A DNA stretch of 64,000 nt from Symbiodinium natans (taxonomy: Eukaryota > Sar > Dinophyceae > Suessiales > Symbiodiniaceae), in assembly GCA_905221605.1 (NCBI GenBank), contig CAJNDS010001068.1, positions 291,001 through 355,000 of the forward strand, given 5' to 3'. Shown here in pieces: positions 33,518 through 45,000 of the stretch (position 1 is the stretch's first letter; every line of letters starts with the position of its first letter). The translations under genes were made by a program, and so were the position numbers. Below the pieces are notes generated by a model. The model made no database searches. It saw only the letters and a program-made list of their open reading frames with translations, and was not told where the DNA came from.

Positions 33518-36500
33518 AAGAGCTGTATGAACATAGTCAGCGAGAGCGTCACACAAATGGGTGCAAAGAGGTATTGGATGAAAATCGCTGTGGCCATGCC
33601 TTCGCTTTGGAGTAGACCCTGGAAAAAAAGTATATACCTTTTTAGGTAACAACTAGCAATAATAGGAGCCCAGAACCCAAAACAAGTATTAAAGTATAGG
33701 TAATAACTAGCAATAATAGGAGCCCAGAACCCCAAAAAAAGTATTAAAGTATAGTACTCCAAAACCCAGATGCCTTCTTTGCTTTGGCCCCCACTCTGAG
33801 CCATCACTGCAACATTGTTCGCGGTGGGAGTGCAGGAGACCACCAAAGCTACCAGCCAAAGAGAGTAGTTCCTTGGTTGCTGAGTTCCTAAAGCCCCCCA
33901 AAAAGTTGTACACTTTCGGTTTTTATAAGGGGTTGTGGTCTCCCAAGAAGTGTAAGGTGTACTCGCTCAGCTACTAAGGTTCTTGGTGGGCACGAGACGG
34001 ATGAGGCCATAGACGATGGGGACCATGAGGCAAGGCATGAGGATCCTTTGTTGTCCAGTAGCCTGGGGAACTACAGGTCATAACCTTTGGGAGTATAAAG
34101 GGGAATACAAGATCCCCCAAAAGGTTAAACCCTAAACCCTAAACCCTAAAACCTAAACCCTAAACCCTCTACTACCAAGGATCAGCTTGCTGATCGCAAT
34201 GGCCATGCCCACGCGCAGGGGTAAGGCCTGGAAGTCCGCACCCTTCGAAAGCGAGCTGCCCAGGATCAGCAAGTTCACCGGCACCGCCGCGTCCCCGAGC
34301 TTGTAGAGGCCGTTGTAGATCCACCTTGGGTAGCCCAGGAACCTTATTCTGATAAGGGTACCGTTCTTTTGGGGGGGTTGGATACTTTATAATCTTGCAA
34401 GTAACCTCATTACTTCTTTTTTTCTTTGGGGGGGGGGGGTTGGTTACTCTATAAGAAGGGAACCTTGAGAGAAAGAAAACAAAAGAGGCAAAGGGCACCA
34501 CCGGGCTGCCAGGCCGCTGGATGGCGGCGTCGTTGTCCTGGTCAAGGATGTCCACCAGCCATCCCCGCACGGGCGTGAGACCCAGAAGAAGGCCCAGCAG
34601 CGCACCTTAGGGTGGCTTAGGGTTTAGGGTTTAGGGTTTGGGGTTTACGGTTTAGGGTTTAGGGTTTAGGGTTTGGGGTTTAGGGTTTAGGGTTTAGGGT
34701 TCAGGGTTTAGGGTTTGGGGTTTAGGGTTTAGGGCTGAATACCCTGGGTCCCCCCCCCCCCCCCCCCCCAAAAGGGTTAGCCTTTTTACACAGAGTAGGA
34801 CTCTATGTAACTCGCAAAGTTTGAAGGTTTGCGTAGAGTAGGATTCTATATGACCCCAAAAAAACCGCTAAATGTTTACAGAATAGTAGGACTCTATTCT
34901 AACCAAAAAAGGTCAAAGGGCTACCTACCCAGTGCCTAAGGCACCCAGCACGGGTGGCACCAAGGCTTTCTCCAAGAAAGGCCAGAGGTTTTCCCGAAAC
35001 CTGGCAGTGCCTCACTGCTCCAATGACCCAAGGGGAAAAAAAGGGTTAAGTTTTGCTATTCCTACCAAAGAAGGAAAAACCCAAAAAGGTTTAAAGTTCA
35101 ACTATTGGCTAAGTACTAAATAAGGAGCCCCCAAAAAGGTTTAAAGTTCAACTCTTGGCTACCTGCTAAATAAGGAAACCCCCAAAAAAGTTTACAGTTC
35201 AACTCTTGGCTACGTACTAGAGAAGGAAACCCAAAAAGGCATAAAGTTCAACTCTTGGCTGAGTGCTAAATAAGGAAACCCAAAAAAAAGTTTACAGTTC
35301 AACTCTTGGCTGAGTAAGGTGCAGCTCTTGGGCGCTTGGGCTGCGAAGGAGGAGTCCGAACTTTCGGCAGACTCCGGCTCCGAGAGCTCCAGGTCTTTCT
35401 CATCACTTGGAGCTGGGCCCGCGCCACTCAGCAGCCTTTGAGGGGTTTAGGGTTTAGGGTTTAGGGTTTAGGGTTTAGGGTTTAGGGTTTAGGGTTTAGG
35501 GTTTAGGGCTTAGGGTTTAGGAGGGACACATGATAATATGAAAGCATTGCGTCTCGTCCAGCCGGTAGCATTCGCCCTAGGAGCTTGTTAAGGACCACGA
35601 AGTCTGAGAGCCCCAACCCAAGCTCCTCAAAAATGCCTCATTTCATTGAGAACCCACAGGCCTCAAACCACCTGCCGCCCGGCTTCACCAAAACCCTCCC
35701 GCATGTTGGAAGTGGGCTTTGCGCCGATCAGGGATTTTTCCCACCCGACCCCCTCCTGGGACATGCCCTGCCCGGCCCCCCCCGGCTTAAGCCCTAAACC
35801 CTGAACCCCAAACCCTCCCCTGCCCCACCCCGAAGTGGGAGGTTCCAAGGCTTTAGCAGCGCTCCCTGTAGACAAGTTAAGGTTTTTAGCAGGCTTATTT
35901 AGTTTTTAAGGGCAGGCCCCAGTGCTCCACACTCGGAGTTTTTGACTACTGAGGTATGAAGGGTTTAGGGTTTCGGGGTTGTTCGCTTGTTAGAAGCCAA
36001 GGAGCCATGATCCAATAGCCCATTGAAGGACGGGGTAGAGCATCAGGTAGACAGGCAGGTGCTGCAACGGATCCAGGACCAATGACCTCGAGCGGGGCGT
36101 CAGGGTTGAAGCGTGCATAGCAAACTCAACCCAGGATTCAGACTTAGTTGTACTAAGCAAGCAAAGCAGGACGTATTGAGGCTTCGAGGTCATGACTTCA
36201 TGCACTCATCTTGCTTTGCAACATCCGGTGCTAAACTTTTTGTATGCTTAGATAAAATGCCCAGGATACTGTGAGCAGAAAAGAATTTGAGACCCTAAAC
36301 CCTAAACCCGAAACCCTAAACCCTAAACCCTAAACCCTTCTTCCACTGCTGGCTGGTGGACGGGTCATCGTGTAGCGAAGCAGCCGACTGTGAGATGACG
36401 CTCAGCAGGACGATGGGGAGGCCCGTGGAGTTGCCGAAAGCCACAGCGCACACCGTACCTTGGTTTAGGGTTTAGGGTTTAGGGGTTTAGGGTTTCCTGA

Positions 36501-37404
36501 ATGTGATCCTCTTAAGCCCACTAAGGGGAAGCCTAACAAGTCCCACAAGGGCCTGCCTAGGCACCTTTGGCAAAACTTGGCGGGGCCGCTGTCAGGATGG
36601 CGGCGAGTTTTCCCAGCACCAAACCCAGGCCCACCACGACGAAGGGCAAGAGAGCGAGCACCCAACCTATACTGAACTTGGAACCCGGGCAAAAATTGTA
36701 GTTTTTTTTTGCTGTTGCTGGGTAATTGGAGTATTTGTTGTTTCTTGGAAATTGGAGTACATAACTTTTTTTAAAATTATTTCCAAGTACCCCTAAGCAA
36801 CTGGTGGCCAGGACGTCCAAGAAGGGGCTGCATTGGGTGCACTCCCTGCCCTGGTAGTTGCACTGGTCGCAGTACAGGATACGGGTAAACAAAAGTGCGG
36901 GGATCAGGATCCTTGGCTGACTTCTGAACCCCCGAACCCTAAACCCTAAACCCTAAACCCTAAAGAAGCCAAGGATCTTCATGGAGATGTCAGCCATGGA
37001 CTTCTGCGCCGATGGTGAGATGATCCCCCACCGTGCCTACTTCGTGGTTGGGGATAGTACCTCAAAAAACTTAAACTTCTATTCCCTGTTGGGTTTAGGT
37101 ACCCTTAGAAATGTAAAAGGCTACCCACGTAAACTTCTATTCCCTGTTGGGTTTAGGTGCCCTTAGAAGTGTAAGTTGTGGCCCAGCTATGACACAAAGT
37201 ACTAGGGTTTTAGGGTTCTTGGGTTCAAGTACCCTTAAAACTGCAAAAAGTTACCCAACTGCCCTAAACCCTAAACCCTAAACCCTAAACCCTAAACCCT
37301 AAACCCTGCGACACAGGCGCCCCAGCAAAACCAGCAGCCATAGCTGTGATCGAGACTCCCAGAGCCCTGAGGGCTGCCTTGAGCACCGCCACGAACGCGG
37401 CCAT
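33487..37404 (-). CDS. Auxin-efflux-carrier / PILS-type membrane transporter, complete 11-exon gene
   Basis: Exons (minus): 37315-37404, 36978-37036, 36791-36911, 36565-36676, 36341-36458, 35323-35435, 34515-34605, 34184-34324, 33975-34045, 33774-33848, 33487-33599. They total 1,104 nt, stay in frame from ATG to stop, and give 367 residues, near the usual PILS length (about 400). Family marks are ILIPALLFTRI after the first helix, AVAFGNSTGLPIVLL, an acidic Ser-rich central loop (DEKDLELSEPESAESS), LGDAAVPVNLLILGSSL, CTPTANNVAVMAQ and a hydrophobic C-terminal helix. PF03547 proteins are multi-pass carriers; plant PILS act at the ER. The substrate here is unknown. Donors are GT (introns 1,3,4,9), GA (2,5,8) and GC (6,7,10); all acceptors are AG. 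Introns hold telomeric tracts, TIR elements and minisatellites. The start is the first ATG before a hydrophobic helix. The last exon runs into a repeated segment, so the final ten residues are least certain. Confidence 0.86.
33643..33770. repeat. Direct repeat filling PILS intron 10
   Basis: TAATAACTAGCAATAATAGG..AGTATTAAAGTATAG occurs twice with a period of about 56 bp. The AGTATTAAAGTATAGTACTCC segment is also present at 23870, pointing to a dispersed element. Confidence 0.82.
34046..34183 (-). mobile_element. TSD-flanked intron 8 of the PILS-type gene
   Basis: GATCCT occurs at both exon-intron edges (CT|GATCCTTGG and AAAG|GATCCTCAT). Inner ends TTGGTAGTAG and CTACTGGACAACAA are imperfectly inverted. 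A CCCTAAA tract occupies 34125-34168. Looks like a diverged relative of family C. Confidence 0.65.
34325..34514 (-). mobile_element. Family C element forming intron 7 of the PILS-type gene
   Basis: Minus-strand donor CAGCG|GCCTGGCAGCCC, acceptor GGGCTACCCAAG|GTGG, 190 nt. The TIRs are those of family C. It shares the internal GGGTTGG-TACTTTATAA segment with the 43705 copy. Excision joins IQR to WIYNGLYK in phase. Confidence 0.82.
34783..34905. repeat. Tandem repeat, about 45 bp units
   Basis: AGTAGGACTCTAT (or GGATTCTATA) recurs at 34794, 34838 and 34884, in PILS intron 6 next to a C homopolymer of about 18. Confidence 0.8.
35050..35320. repeat. Exact-period 50 bp tandem repeat in PILS intron 6
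   Basis: AAGTTCAACTCTTGGCT recurs at 35094, 35144, 35194, 35244 and 35294, period 50. A single unit occurs alone near 2194-2240, so the sequence also exists outside this gene. Confidence 0.88.
37066..37255. repeat. Direct repeat in PILS intron 1
   Basis: TAAACTTCTATTCCCTGTTG..TTAGGTACCCTTAGAA occurs at about 37071 and 37131, with a diverged third copy ending at 37258. Confidence 0.82.
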
Positions 37405-37924
37405 GGCTCAGACACCGAAGTTCCCAAATCAGTGGGGGTTTAGGGCTGCTTACGCTTCTCTCTTCCACCTACTTACTGTTGGTTAGTAGGAAATTAGGGA
37501 CCCTGTATAATCCCTTGAAGGGGGGTTTCGGGTTTGGGGCCTCGATGGTGGATGCGACCCTGGATTTCCATGGCAGTGCTCTTCGATCTGGCGCTGACAG
37601 CCGACACAAGCTCGGCAGCTGAAGCCATCGGAGTCTGTATGTGGACTCGCGGTAGTAATTGTTGCATGTCTCCATTGTGTAGCCCAAGGGTACCAAAAAG
37701 GGCCCGAAACCGCGACCAACCCCTCCACACAGGGAGTTCCCATACTTATCACGCTACTTATACCTACCCGTGAACCTCCAAGCACACCGTCAAGGCTACA
37801 CTGCCCCTGCTGTTTGCCCCTGCTGTTTGCTTAAGACCCCCCCCCCCCCTCCCCCGAAGAAACAAAGACAACAATCCCTGTACTGCCCATACAACTTTGT
37901 TTTTTGGGTTGTGTTCTTAAGCCT

Positions 37925-40900
37925 CTAGTAGTACACCGGCTTGCAAAACAGCTTCTTGACTGAAAGCTCCCTAGAGCTGGGTGCCCAGCGCATGTCGTTC
38001 ACACGCCGTTCCCAGTTCTCCTGGCATAGTTTCAGCACCCTAAATCCTAAACCCTAAACCCTAAACTAACCCTAAACCCTAAACCCTAAACCCTAAACCC
38101 TAAACCCTAAACCCTAAACCCTAAACCCTAAACCCTAAACCCTAAACCCTAAACCTAAAGCTGCAACCCTGTCCTTTTCCCTCTCAATCCGCTGACAGTC
38201 TTTCATCTTCTCCTGTGCAGCACCATGCGGGGATTCCGAAGATGGGGTTTCGGGTTTAGGGGTACCCTTTTTGTTGGCTCCTAAAATAAGGATTCGAGAA
38301 TTTCTGGGACATATTCGGGGTATCCCAGTTTGGGAACTACCCATGTGGAGCATAATTAAGGGTTCAGGGGTTCAGGAGTTTAGGGGTTTTGGGTTCAGGG
38401 CTTACACTCTCTTCGGGAGGCTGTCAGCACCAGCAAAACAAAAACAAGGGCTGTGGAATACTGGAAAACCCGCGGTTTGATGCCTGACAGTGTAACACTC
38501 TATAACGCCCTACGTATCCAAACAAGGCACATGGGCCTGAGCCCTCGCAGGGGAACAAAAACCAACGTCATCGTGCGCGTCCAGAGTTTAGGGTTTAGGG
38601 TTGCTTCTGCAACTTTCGCTGCTCATTGTAGTCATTCGAAGAAGGGGGCCGATCTTGCCAGTCTAACCGGGATGTCGCGATTGAACTTTCCTACTCACAT
38701 ATAGCAGTAGACAAGTTGCATATCACATGATTATGTATGTACATATTATATTTATACATTTTTACATATACACACAGTATTACGATGACTATATATTTCT
38801 ATATGTCTACATATGTATCTAAGAACTGCTCACACACACACACAACATCTATGCCACAATATAATACAACATCTGAGAAAATGTGCTGATAGCTGCGGGA
38901 AGAGCCTCCCACTCGCGAAGCCGCTTGTACAGCAGCGAGTCCTGAGGGTAAAGGCTTTGCCACTGTTTCCGCAGCCTCTGCCCGAAACCCTAAACCCTGC
39001 ACCCTGAACCCTGTTGCCCTAAACCCTAAACCCTAAACCCTATAAACCCTAAACCCTAACCCCTAAACCCTAAACCCTAAAACCTAAACCCTAAACCCTA
39101 CACCCTAAACCGTGGTGAGTGGGGGGGATGGGGGAATTCTGGTGGATCCAGATCCCTTCCGAGCCCTCCTGGCATCCTGGGCCTTGACATCCTGAAGGCC
39201 TGAAGTCAAAAGATAGGGTCTAGGGTTTAGGGTTTAGGGTTTGTTTAGGGTTTAGGGTTTAGGGTTTAGGGTTTAGGGTTTAGGGTTTAGGGTTTAGGGT
39301 TTACATTTTAGGGTTTAGGGTTCAGGGTTTCCGACTCCGAGGCACGATCAGAAGCACCTGCCCGGCGGAGAGGTCCCCCTCAAAGGCAGCGGGGAAAGGG
39401 GTTTAGGGTTTAGGGTTTAGGGCTTAGGGTTTAGGGTTTCAAGACTTCAGGGGCCCGCCTTTCGCTTTGGAGGTTCATCGGTGGAGTTGAGGGCCTTTCG
39501 GGGCCTGTAGGGTTTTAGGGCCTTTAGGGCCTTTTAGGGCCTTTAGGGCGTTTCCTAAAGGCCCTTTAGGGCCTTTAGGGGTTTAGGGGTTTTGGGGGGT
39601 TGCCATACTTTTAACTTCCCACGAACATCCAAGCATGATTAGCTTTTGGATGGGAGGATGCAAGGCGTAAACATCTTCCTGGGAGCTCTTGCAAGACGCC
39701 CTCGCAGATGGTGATTAATGAGTTGCCCGAATGTGGAGGATGCGGCAACCCAGGAATCACCTAAACCCTCAGGCCTCAACCCTAAACCCTAAACCCTAAA
39801 CCCTAAATCCAACAGAAAACGAAAGACCCCCAGCTGCCAACCTGGCAGCATGTGAGCATGATGCTGCTTCCTCACCATGCAGAGCAATGTCATCCATGAT
39901 TCAGCTATACCCAAGAGTAACCAAGGAATAACTGTTCAGGGTTTAGGTTTAGGGCTAGGAACCAAAAAAGGGTACCTTTTTTGCGTTTAGAGGGGCTTAG
40001 AAGCGAACCTGATGAACCCCCCCCACCAAGAAGAAGGGAATAAGTGCCTAGTCAGTGATGCTCAGAGTCCAGAAAGCTGAGATGATGCAACCCCAAACCC
40101 CAAACCCTAAACCCCAAACCCCAAACCCTAAACCCTAAACCCTAAACCCCCCCCCCCCCAAGCCCTCCACCTGCTTCTCGACGGTAACCGCGCCGCTGGA
40201 ACGCAGGACATCGAGGAACTTCGAGAGGCACTCCCGGATCAGCTCGCTGACCTCTTTTGGGGACGCAGGAGGAGCCAGGGGTGGGGGGGAATTTCCTAAA
40301 CCCTGCACCCTAAACCCTAAACCCTAAACCCTAAACCTCTAAACCCTAAACCCTATACCCTAAACCTTAAACCCCTAAACCCTAAACCCTAAACCCTAAA
40401 CCTTAAACCCTAAACCCTGAACAGCTTCAGGGCTTTTTTTGGATGCCTGCCCCGCGAGCTGCAGGACCCAGGTGCCTGGGCGCTTTGGTTGTCGGGCTTT
40501 TTGACAGGCACGCCCAATTCTTAGGGTTTAGGGTTTAGGTTTTAGACTTTAGGGTTTAGGGTTCCCAAAACATATACGACAGTAAGTCGATTCGTTCGAC
40601 AGAATCTAGGTTGCCCAGTAACCTGGGATTAGAAAGGGTGTCCGTTTTTGCTTAAAGGGGTCTACAAGGAAACTGACAACCCCCAAAAAGGGAATAAGTT
40701 CAGGGTTTGTTGGGTGCGGTTTTTGGGCTAGTTCGGTGCCCAAGATTCGGTTGGAATTTGAGTTAGGGTGCAGGGTTTAGGGCTTAGGGCTGAGGCGCCT
40801 TTGAGATTCAGCGCAGGGCAGTGGATGGAGATGGAGAACAGGGAAGAACGCTCCATGGCTAACGGCCGCCGCAAGAGGCGTTCGCAATCTCCATTCCGGC

Positions 40901-41209
40901 GCCTAAATATGCAACCTTCTGGGGCTTAGAGTTTACATCATTGTAAGACGATACCGCCCTGAGAACCGTGATAAGCAACACGTACTTCAACATCCTCCCT
41001 TGGGTTATATGACGCACAAACAACAATCTTCTTTCTAAGGAGACTATAGGAATCTCTAGATCACCCTCCCTTAACTAAGCCCTTAAACCCTGAACCCTAA
41101 ACCCTACACCCTAAACCCTAAACCTTCAAAGCCCCGAACCTGCCTAAACCCTAAACCCTAAACTGTCTGCTGCGCCGCCCGCTCTTCGGGCGGCGGGTTT
41201 CGCAGGCAG
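37925..41209 (-). CDS. Unrecognised basic/coiled-coil protein, 3' part of gene
   Basis: Phase-consistent exons (minus): 41164-41209, 40476-40519, 40171-40251, then 39165-39191 (27 nt), 38906-38977 (72 nt) and 37925-38020 with an in-frame TAG at 37925. Readings: ..PAARRAGGAAD / LGVPVKKPDNQSAQ / VSELIRECLSKFLDVLRSSG.. and DVKAQDARR / RLRKQWQSLYPQDSLLYKRL / ENWERRVNDMRWAPSS. An exon near 39340-39402 (GDLSAGQVLLI) probably lies between the two sets; one at 39650-39765 is possible. Donors are GT at 41164 and 40171 and GC at 40476, 39165 and 38906; acceptors are AG. The protein is Arg/Glu-rich with aromatic residues and helical predicted character. I do not recognise a family. It ends 520 nt upstream of the start of the PILS-type gene, with which it is co-oriented. 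Confidence 0.6.
38036..38156 (-). repeat. Telomeric tract in a last intron
   Basis: About 16 copies of CCCTAAA start 16 nt upstream (transcription sense) of the last exon (37925-38020) of the unrecognised gene. Confidence 0.94.
38453..38600 (+). other. Plus-strand PPR-like ORF fragment in an intron
   Basis: The frame AVEYWKTRGLMPDSVTLYNA resembles a pentatricopeptide-repeat helix pair (W..G..PDxVTYN). It lies in the last intron of the minus-strand gene ending at 37925 and is flanked by TTTAGGG. Only one unit is seen, so this may be chance or a captured fragment. Confidence 0.25.
40606..40700. mobile_element. Family B element, right end lost
   Basis: Starts CTAGGTTGCCCAGTAACC and runs to AAAAAGGGAATAAG, then switches to unrelated sequence without the right TIR. 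A more decayed relative is at 39955-40055. Confidence 0.7.
41173..41196. other. GC-rich hairpin inside an exon
   Basis: CGCCGCCCG, loop CTCTT, CGGGCGGCG. It lies in the exon 41164-41209 and encodes the Ala/Arg stretch AARRAGGA on minus. Confidence 0.7.
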
Positions 41210-42033
41210 CTGCGGGGGCCGGGCCAGCAAATTGGGGCCAAGGGTTCGAGGGCCTATCCTCTATGGGTCCATGGGTTTAGGGTTCAGGGTTCTTTGGGGT
41301 ATTTGGGTAGCCATGGGTTAGGGTTTAGGGTCTTAGGGTTCTTTGGGGTATTTGGGGAGCTAGACTTGCTGTAGGGCATCATCATGCAGGCTCCTCTATC
41401 TCTGACCGAAAGCAACTGTTTAAGGCCCTACAACAACCCTAAACCCTAAACCCCAAACCCCAAACCCCAAACCCTAAACCCAACCTCCCTCAAACCCCTG
41501 AAACAGCTCCCATCCTAGGCCGCTGGCTTCGGGCCTCCGGTTTGACATGTGTGGAAGGCAGCCGATTTCAATTGAAGGCTTTCAGGGTTCGGGCTTGGGG
41601 CTGAGGGTTACCGTAGTCTATAAGTACATTTTTCTGCAATTTTGGGGGTCGGGTTTTGGTTCCCGGGGTACATAACTTCGACAGTGCGGCTTCAGGGGTT
41701 TGGTGGATATTGGGGTCGGAATGTTTACTGATCTTATTCCCTTATGGAGCCCCTTTGTATTTTTACTAGAACAACCCCCCCCAAAACCCTATTCTGATTA
41801 TTGAGGCCTCCATGTTACCACTCCATAAAGTTGCAGTATAAGGCAAGAACTGCCAAGGCGAACCTGCAGCATCCTGTTTTGTTCCCGTGGGCCGAGCACA
41901 CTCAAACAGGACCATGCGATTTAGGGTTTAGGGTTGAGGGTTTAGGGTTACAGGAGGAGCTAAAACGCACTACTTGCTGCTTTCAGCCGAGGATGCTGCG
42001 TTTGAACACAACCGGACAAGCCCGGGAAGGACT

Positions 42034-45000
42034 TCAGTAAAGGCACTTGAGGGCAGAGTCCTTCAGCTGCACTGCGTCGATGCGGACGCGGATTTCCCGA
42101 TGACAGCCGATTCGAATGAACTTGCACCATCCCCGTCCTTCTCCTGCCTCAACGAATGGCGTCTCCGACCCCAAGATTCTCTCCTTACCACCAACGGAGA
42201 TTCTGCACTCGATTTTGCTCAGCTGCGAGCGGTGCAAAAAAACACTTGCCATTCCATTATTTGCATTATTTGCATCCTTGTTGCCCTGTGGGTAATATCT
42301 AATCCAGAGTGTTATTCCGTGCGCAGCCAGCAAAAATTTCGGACTCTCTCTGCATTGCCCGTTCGGCACTTGAGCGGGATCTATCTCTGAAATGTCCCAA
42401 GCAAAGCCACAGCCGCCTGCCAGGCTCATGCTCCTGTGTTGCGTGTTCCTCTCCCGCACCTGAAGAGTCAGTTTCTCGATCAGATCCTGTTGCTCTGCCA
42501 CGCGGCGCTCCAAAGAATCAATCTTCGTCCTCAACTCGGCGCAGGTCTCAACTACGCCGTGCGAAGCATCCGCGTTGCTACGGTCCATGTTGTAGGCGCG
42601 AATGTACGCTCGCTGTGCATCCTCCCTTCTCCCGGACGCATCGAACGCTTGGGCAGCCAAAACAGCAACCTTCGCGCCATCACGTGAACGGCTCGCTGAA
42701 GTCAACTGCTCTGCCAAGGCCAGGGCGGATTGCGGGTCCAAGGCTTGGACGTGATGTTGGTCTAGGGAAAGCTTGGGCAGCAACTCCTCTGGCACCTTTT
42801 TGTGCTGGACAAAGAGCAGCTTCAGCAGGACGTCCTCCCTGTCAACCTTCCCAGAGCTCTCCAAAGCTCCAAGCAGGAGCTCCAGCAGGCGCTCTCGAAC
42901 GCCCACGTGGGTGGGATCTGCGGCATATGCTTCCAGCAGCAAAGCTTCTTCGTCGGAATCTTTGTTTGCTTCGCATCGCTTGGCCCGTTCCAAGAGTATC
43001 GCCGCCAGCGAGCTTGAGCCGCCAGCGCCAGCAGCTCCACTGAGACTACTACGACAAAGATTGTAGCCGAAGAGTTCGGCAACCAAAGCCTCGGCGCCTC
43101 TGTCTCTGGGTTCTTGCAGAAACCTGGCTGCAGCCCTCAGGAGTGCGTCCGAGAGATCTGCCAGGTCAATCTGGATCTTTCCATGCACGGCGGCAAGAAC
43201 GCAAGCAGCCCCTTCAAGCCAAACACCGGCTTGGGGACCCGCGCCCAGCTCCAAAGCAAACTGCCAGAGAGCCTCCGAGCCCTTGGCAGAATCCACTTGG
43301 GCCGCCAATCTGTGCGCAAGCTCTCGGTCCAAAGCTTCGTGGCAGGGAAGGGCGGGCGGCTTCCGTGCCAACGTGCGGAAGTGGGCAACAGCCTCGTCAC
43401 TGACAGATGGCGATGTCATGTGGGGGCCTGCGCCCCAGTCCTCAAAATGGACCAAAAGCTCTCTCACGGCCTCCTCTTCTGCCGGATCATGGGCCAGAAT
43501 ATCGATGAGCTCTTTGACCGCATCGCCCCGAAGAATGGCTGGCAGACCGGCCCTTAACTGAAGCAGCTTTACCAGCTTGCGCTGCGTGCTTCTGTCTGGG
43601 AGGTAGGGCCGAACGAAGCCCTCAGCTCGGAGAAGCAGCTTCTGGGCATGTCCACTGGGCACGGAGGAGGCCAGGGACATGATCTCCTGCATGGTCTTCT
43701 CCTTCTTGGTAGCCCAGTAACCATCTTATACTAGGCTGCCCAGAAACCTAGGCTTAACAAGGGTGCCCCTTTTTTGCTTAAAGGGGTTTATAAGGGAACC
43801 TAAACCTCCCCAAAAAGGGAATAAGGCTACTACTGGGCATCCTAGTATAATAAGGGCACCCTCTTTTTTTGGGTTGGTTACTTTATAAGAGAAAATACCA
43901 GAACCAAAACCAAGGGTTTAGGGTTTAGGGTTTAGGGTTTAGGGTTTAGGGTTTAGGGGTTTAGGGGTTTAGGGTATCACTGGGCTACCCAGCCTTGTAG
44001 TTCGTGATGGCTGTCTTCTTGTCTTGGTTCGGGATGACCTGCGTTCGCGGGCACTTTAGGCAAGCCCAATGCTTCGTTTGGGGTTTAGGGTTTAGGGTTT
44101 AGGGTTTCGGGTTTAGGGTTTAGGGTTCAGGGTTCTTCATCTGGAACACGGCGTATCAACACTGCGGAGACAACCTTCCGTGAGCATATGGTGACTTTCA
44201 CAACGCTTTCGTGTTGAACGCACCACCTGCTTTGAGGCTTACTCGCTTAGATGACGCCATAGTCTTGGAAGCAACAACTACAAGCGCCCAATGTGTGTCC
44301 GAACAGGGAAGCTCCGCGACACCTCCTCTGGTAAGCCCTAAACTCCTCCGAGACACAGCTCACGTCACAAGCCCCATGAGCCCAAGGCTTGCAGCGATTT
44401 TGAAACCACGCAGCCCAAGAACGCAGCTGCCACCCCCAGATGAAAGCGAACAAAAATCTCCGGATGGCAGCCTTCAACCTCGGCCTCTTCCTCCGGAGCT
44501 GCCCTTCTCAAACTCGTGCAAACCTACAGAAAAAGGCCGAACCCTAAACCCTAAACCCTAAACCCTAAACCCTAAACCCTAAACCCTAAACAGCTCTGCT
44601 CCAAGCCTTGTCACCCATGGTGGTGTTGGTCTTCGGGCTCCGAGCACGTCTCTGCAGGGCTTCCTCGATGGCCTCCCTCTCGTAGGTGAACCCGTCCTCC
44701 CGCAACCCTAAACCCTAAACCCTAAACCCTAAACCCTAAACCCTAAACCCTAAACCCTAAACCCTAAACCCTAAGCCCTAAACCCTAAGCCCTAAACCCT
44801 AAGCCCTAAACCCTAAACCCTGAACCCTAAACCCCGAAACCCTACAGTTCTGTTGGGGTTCAGGACGGAATCGTTGCAAGGACGTCGGGGCTTGGGGAGC
44901 TGGGGGGCCGCGAGGAAGCCCCTAGACTCAAGGCCTAAACCCCCCCCTTCAAACCCGCCTTTTTCTGGGATCCCTGGACCTGCCTGGGACACCTTGGGAC

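Noticed and set aside
42309-43557. Plus-strand ORFs of 83-244 codons opposite the U-box gene.
   Set aside because: They are antisense shadows of the 1,671 nt exon, whose minus frame has clear domain and coiled-coil content.
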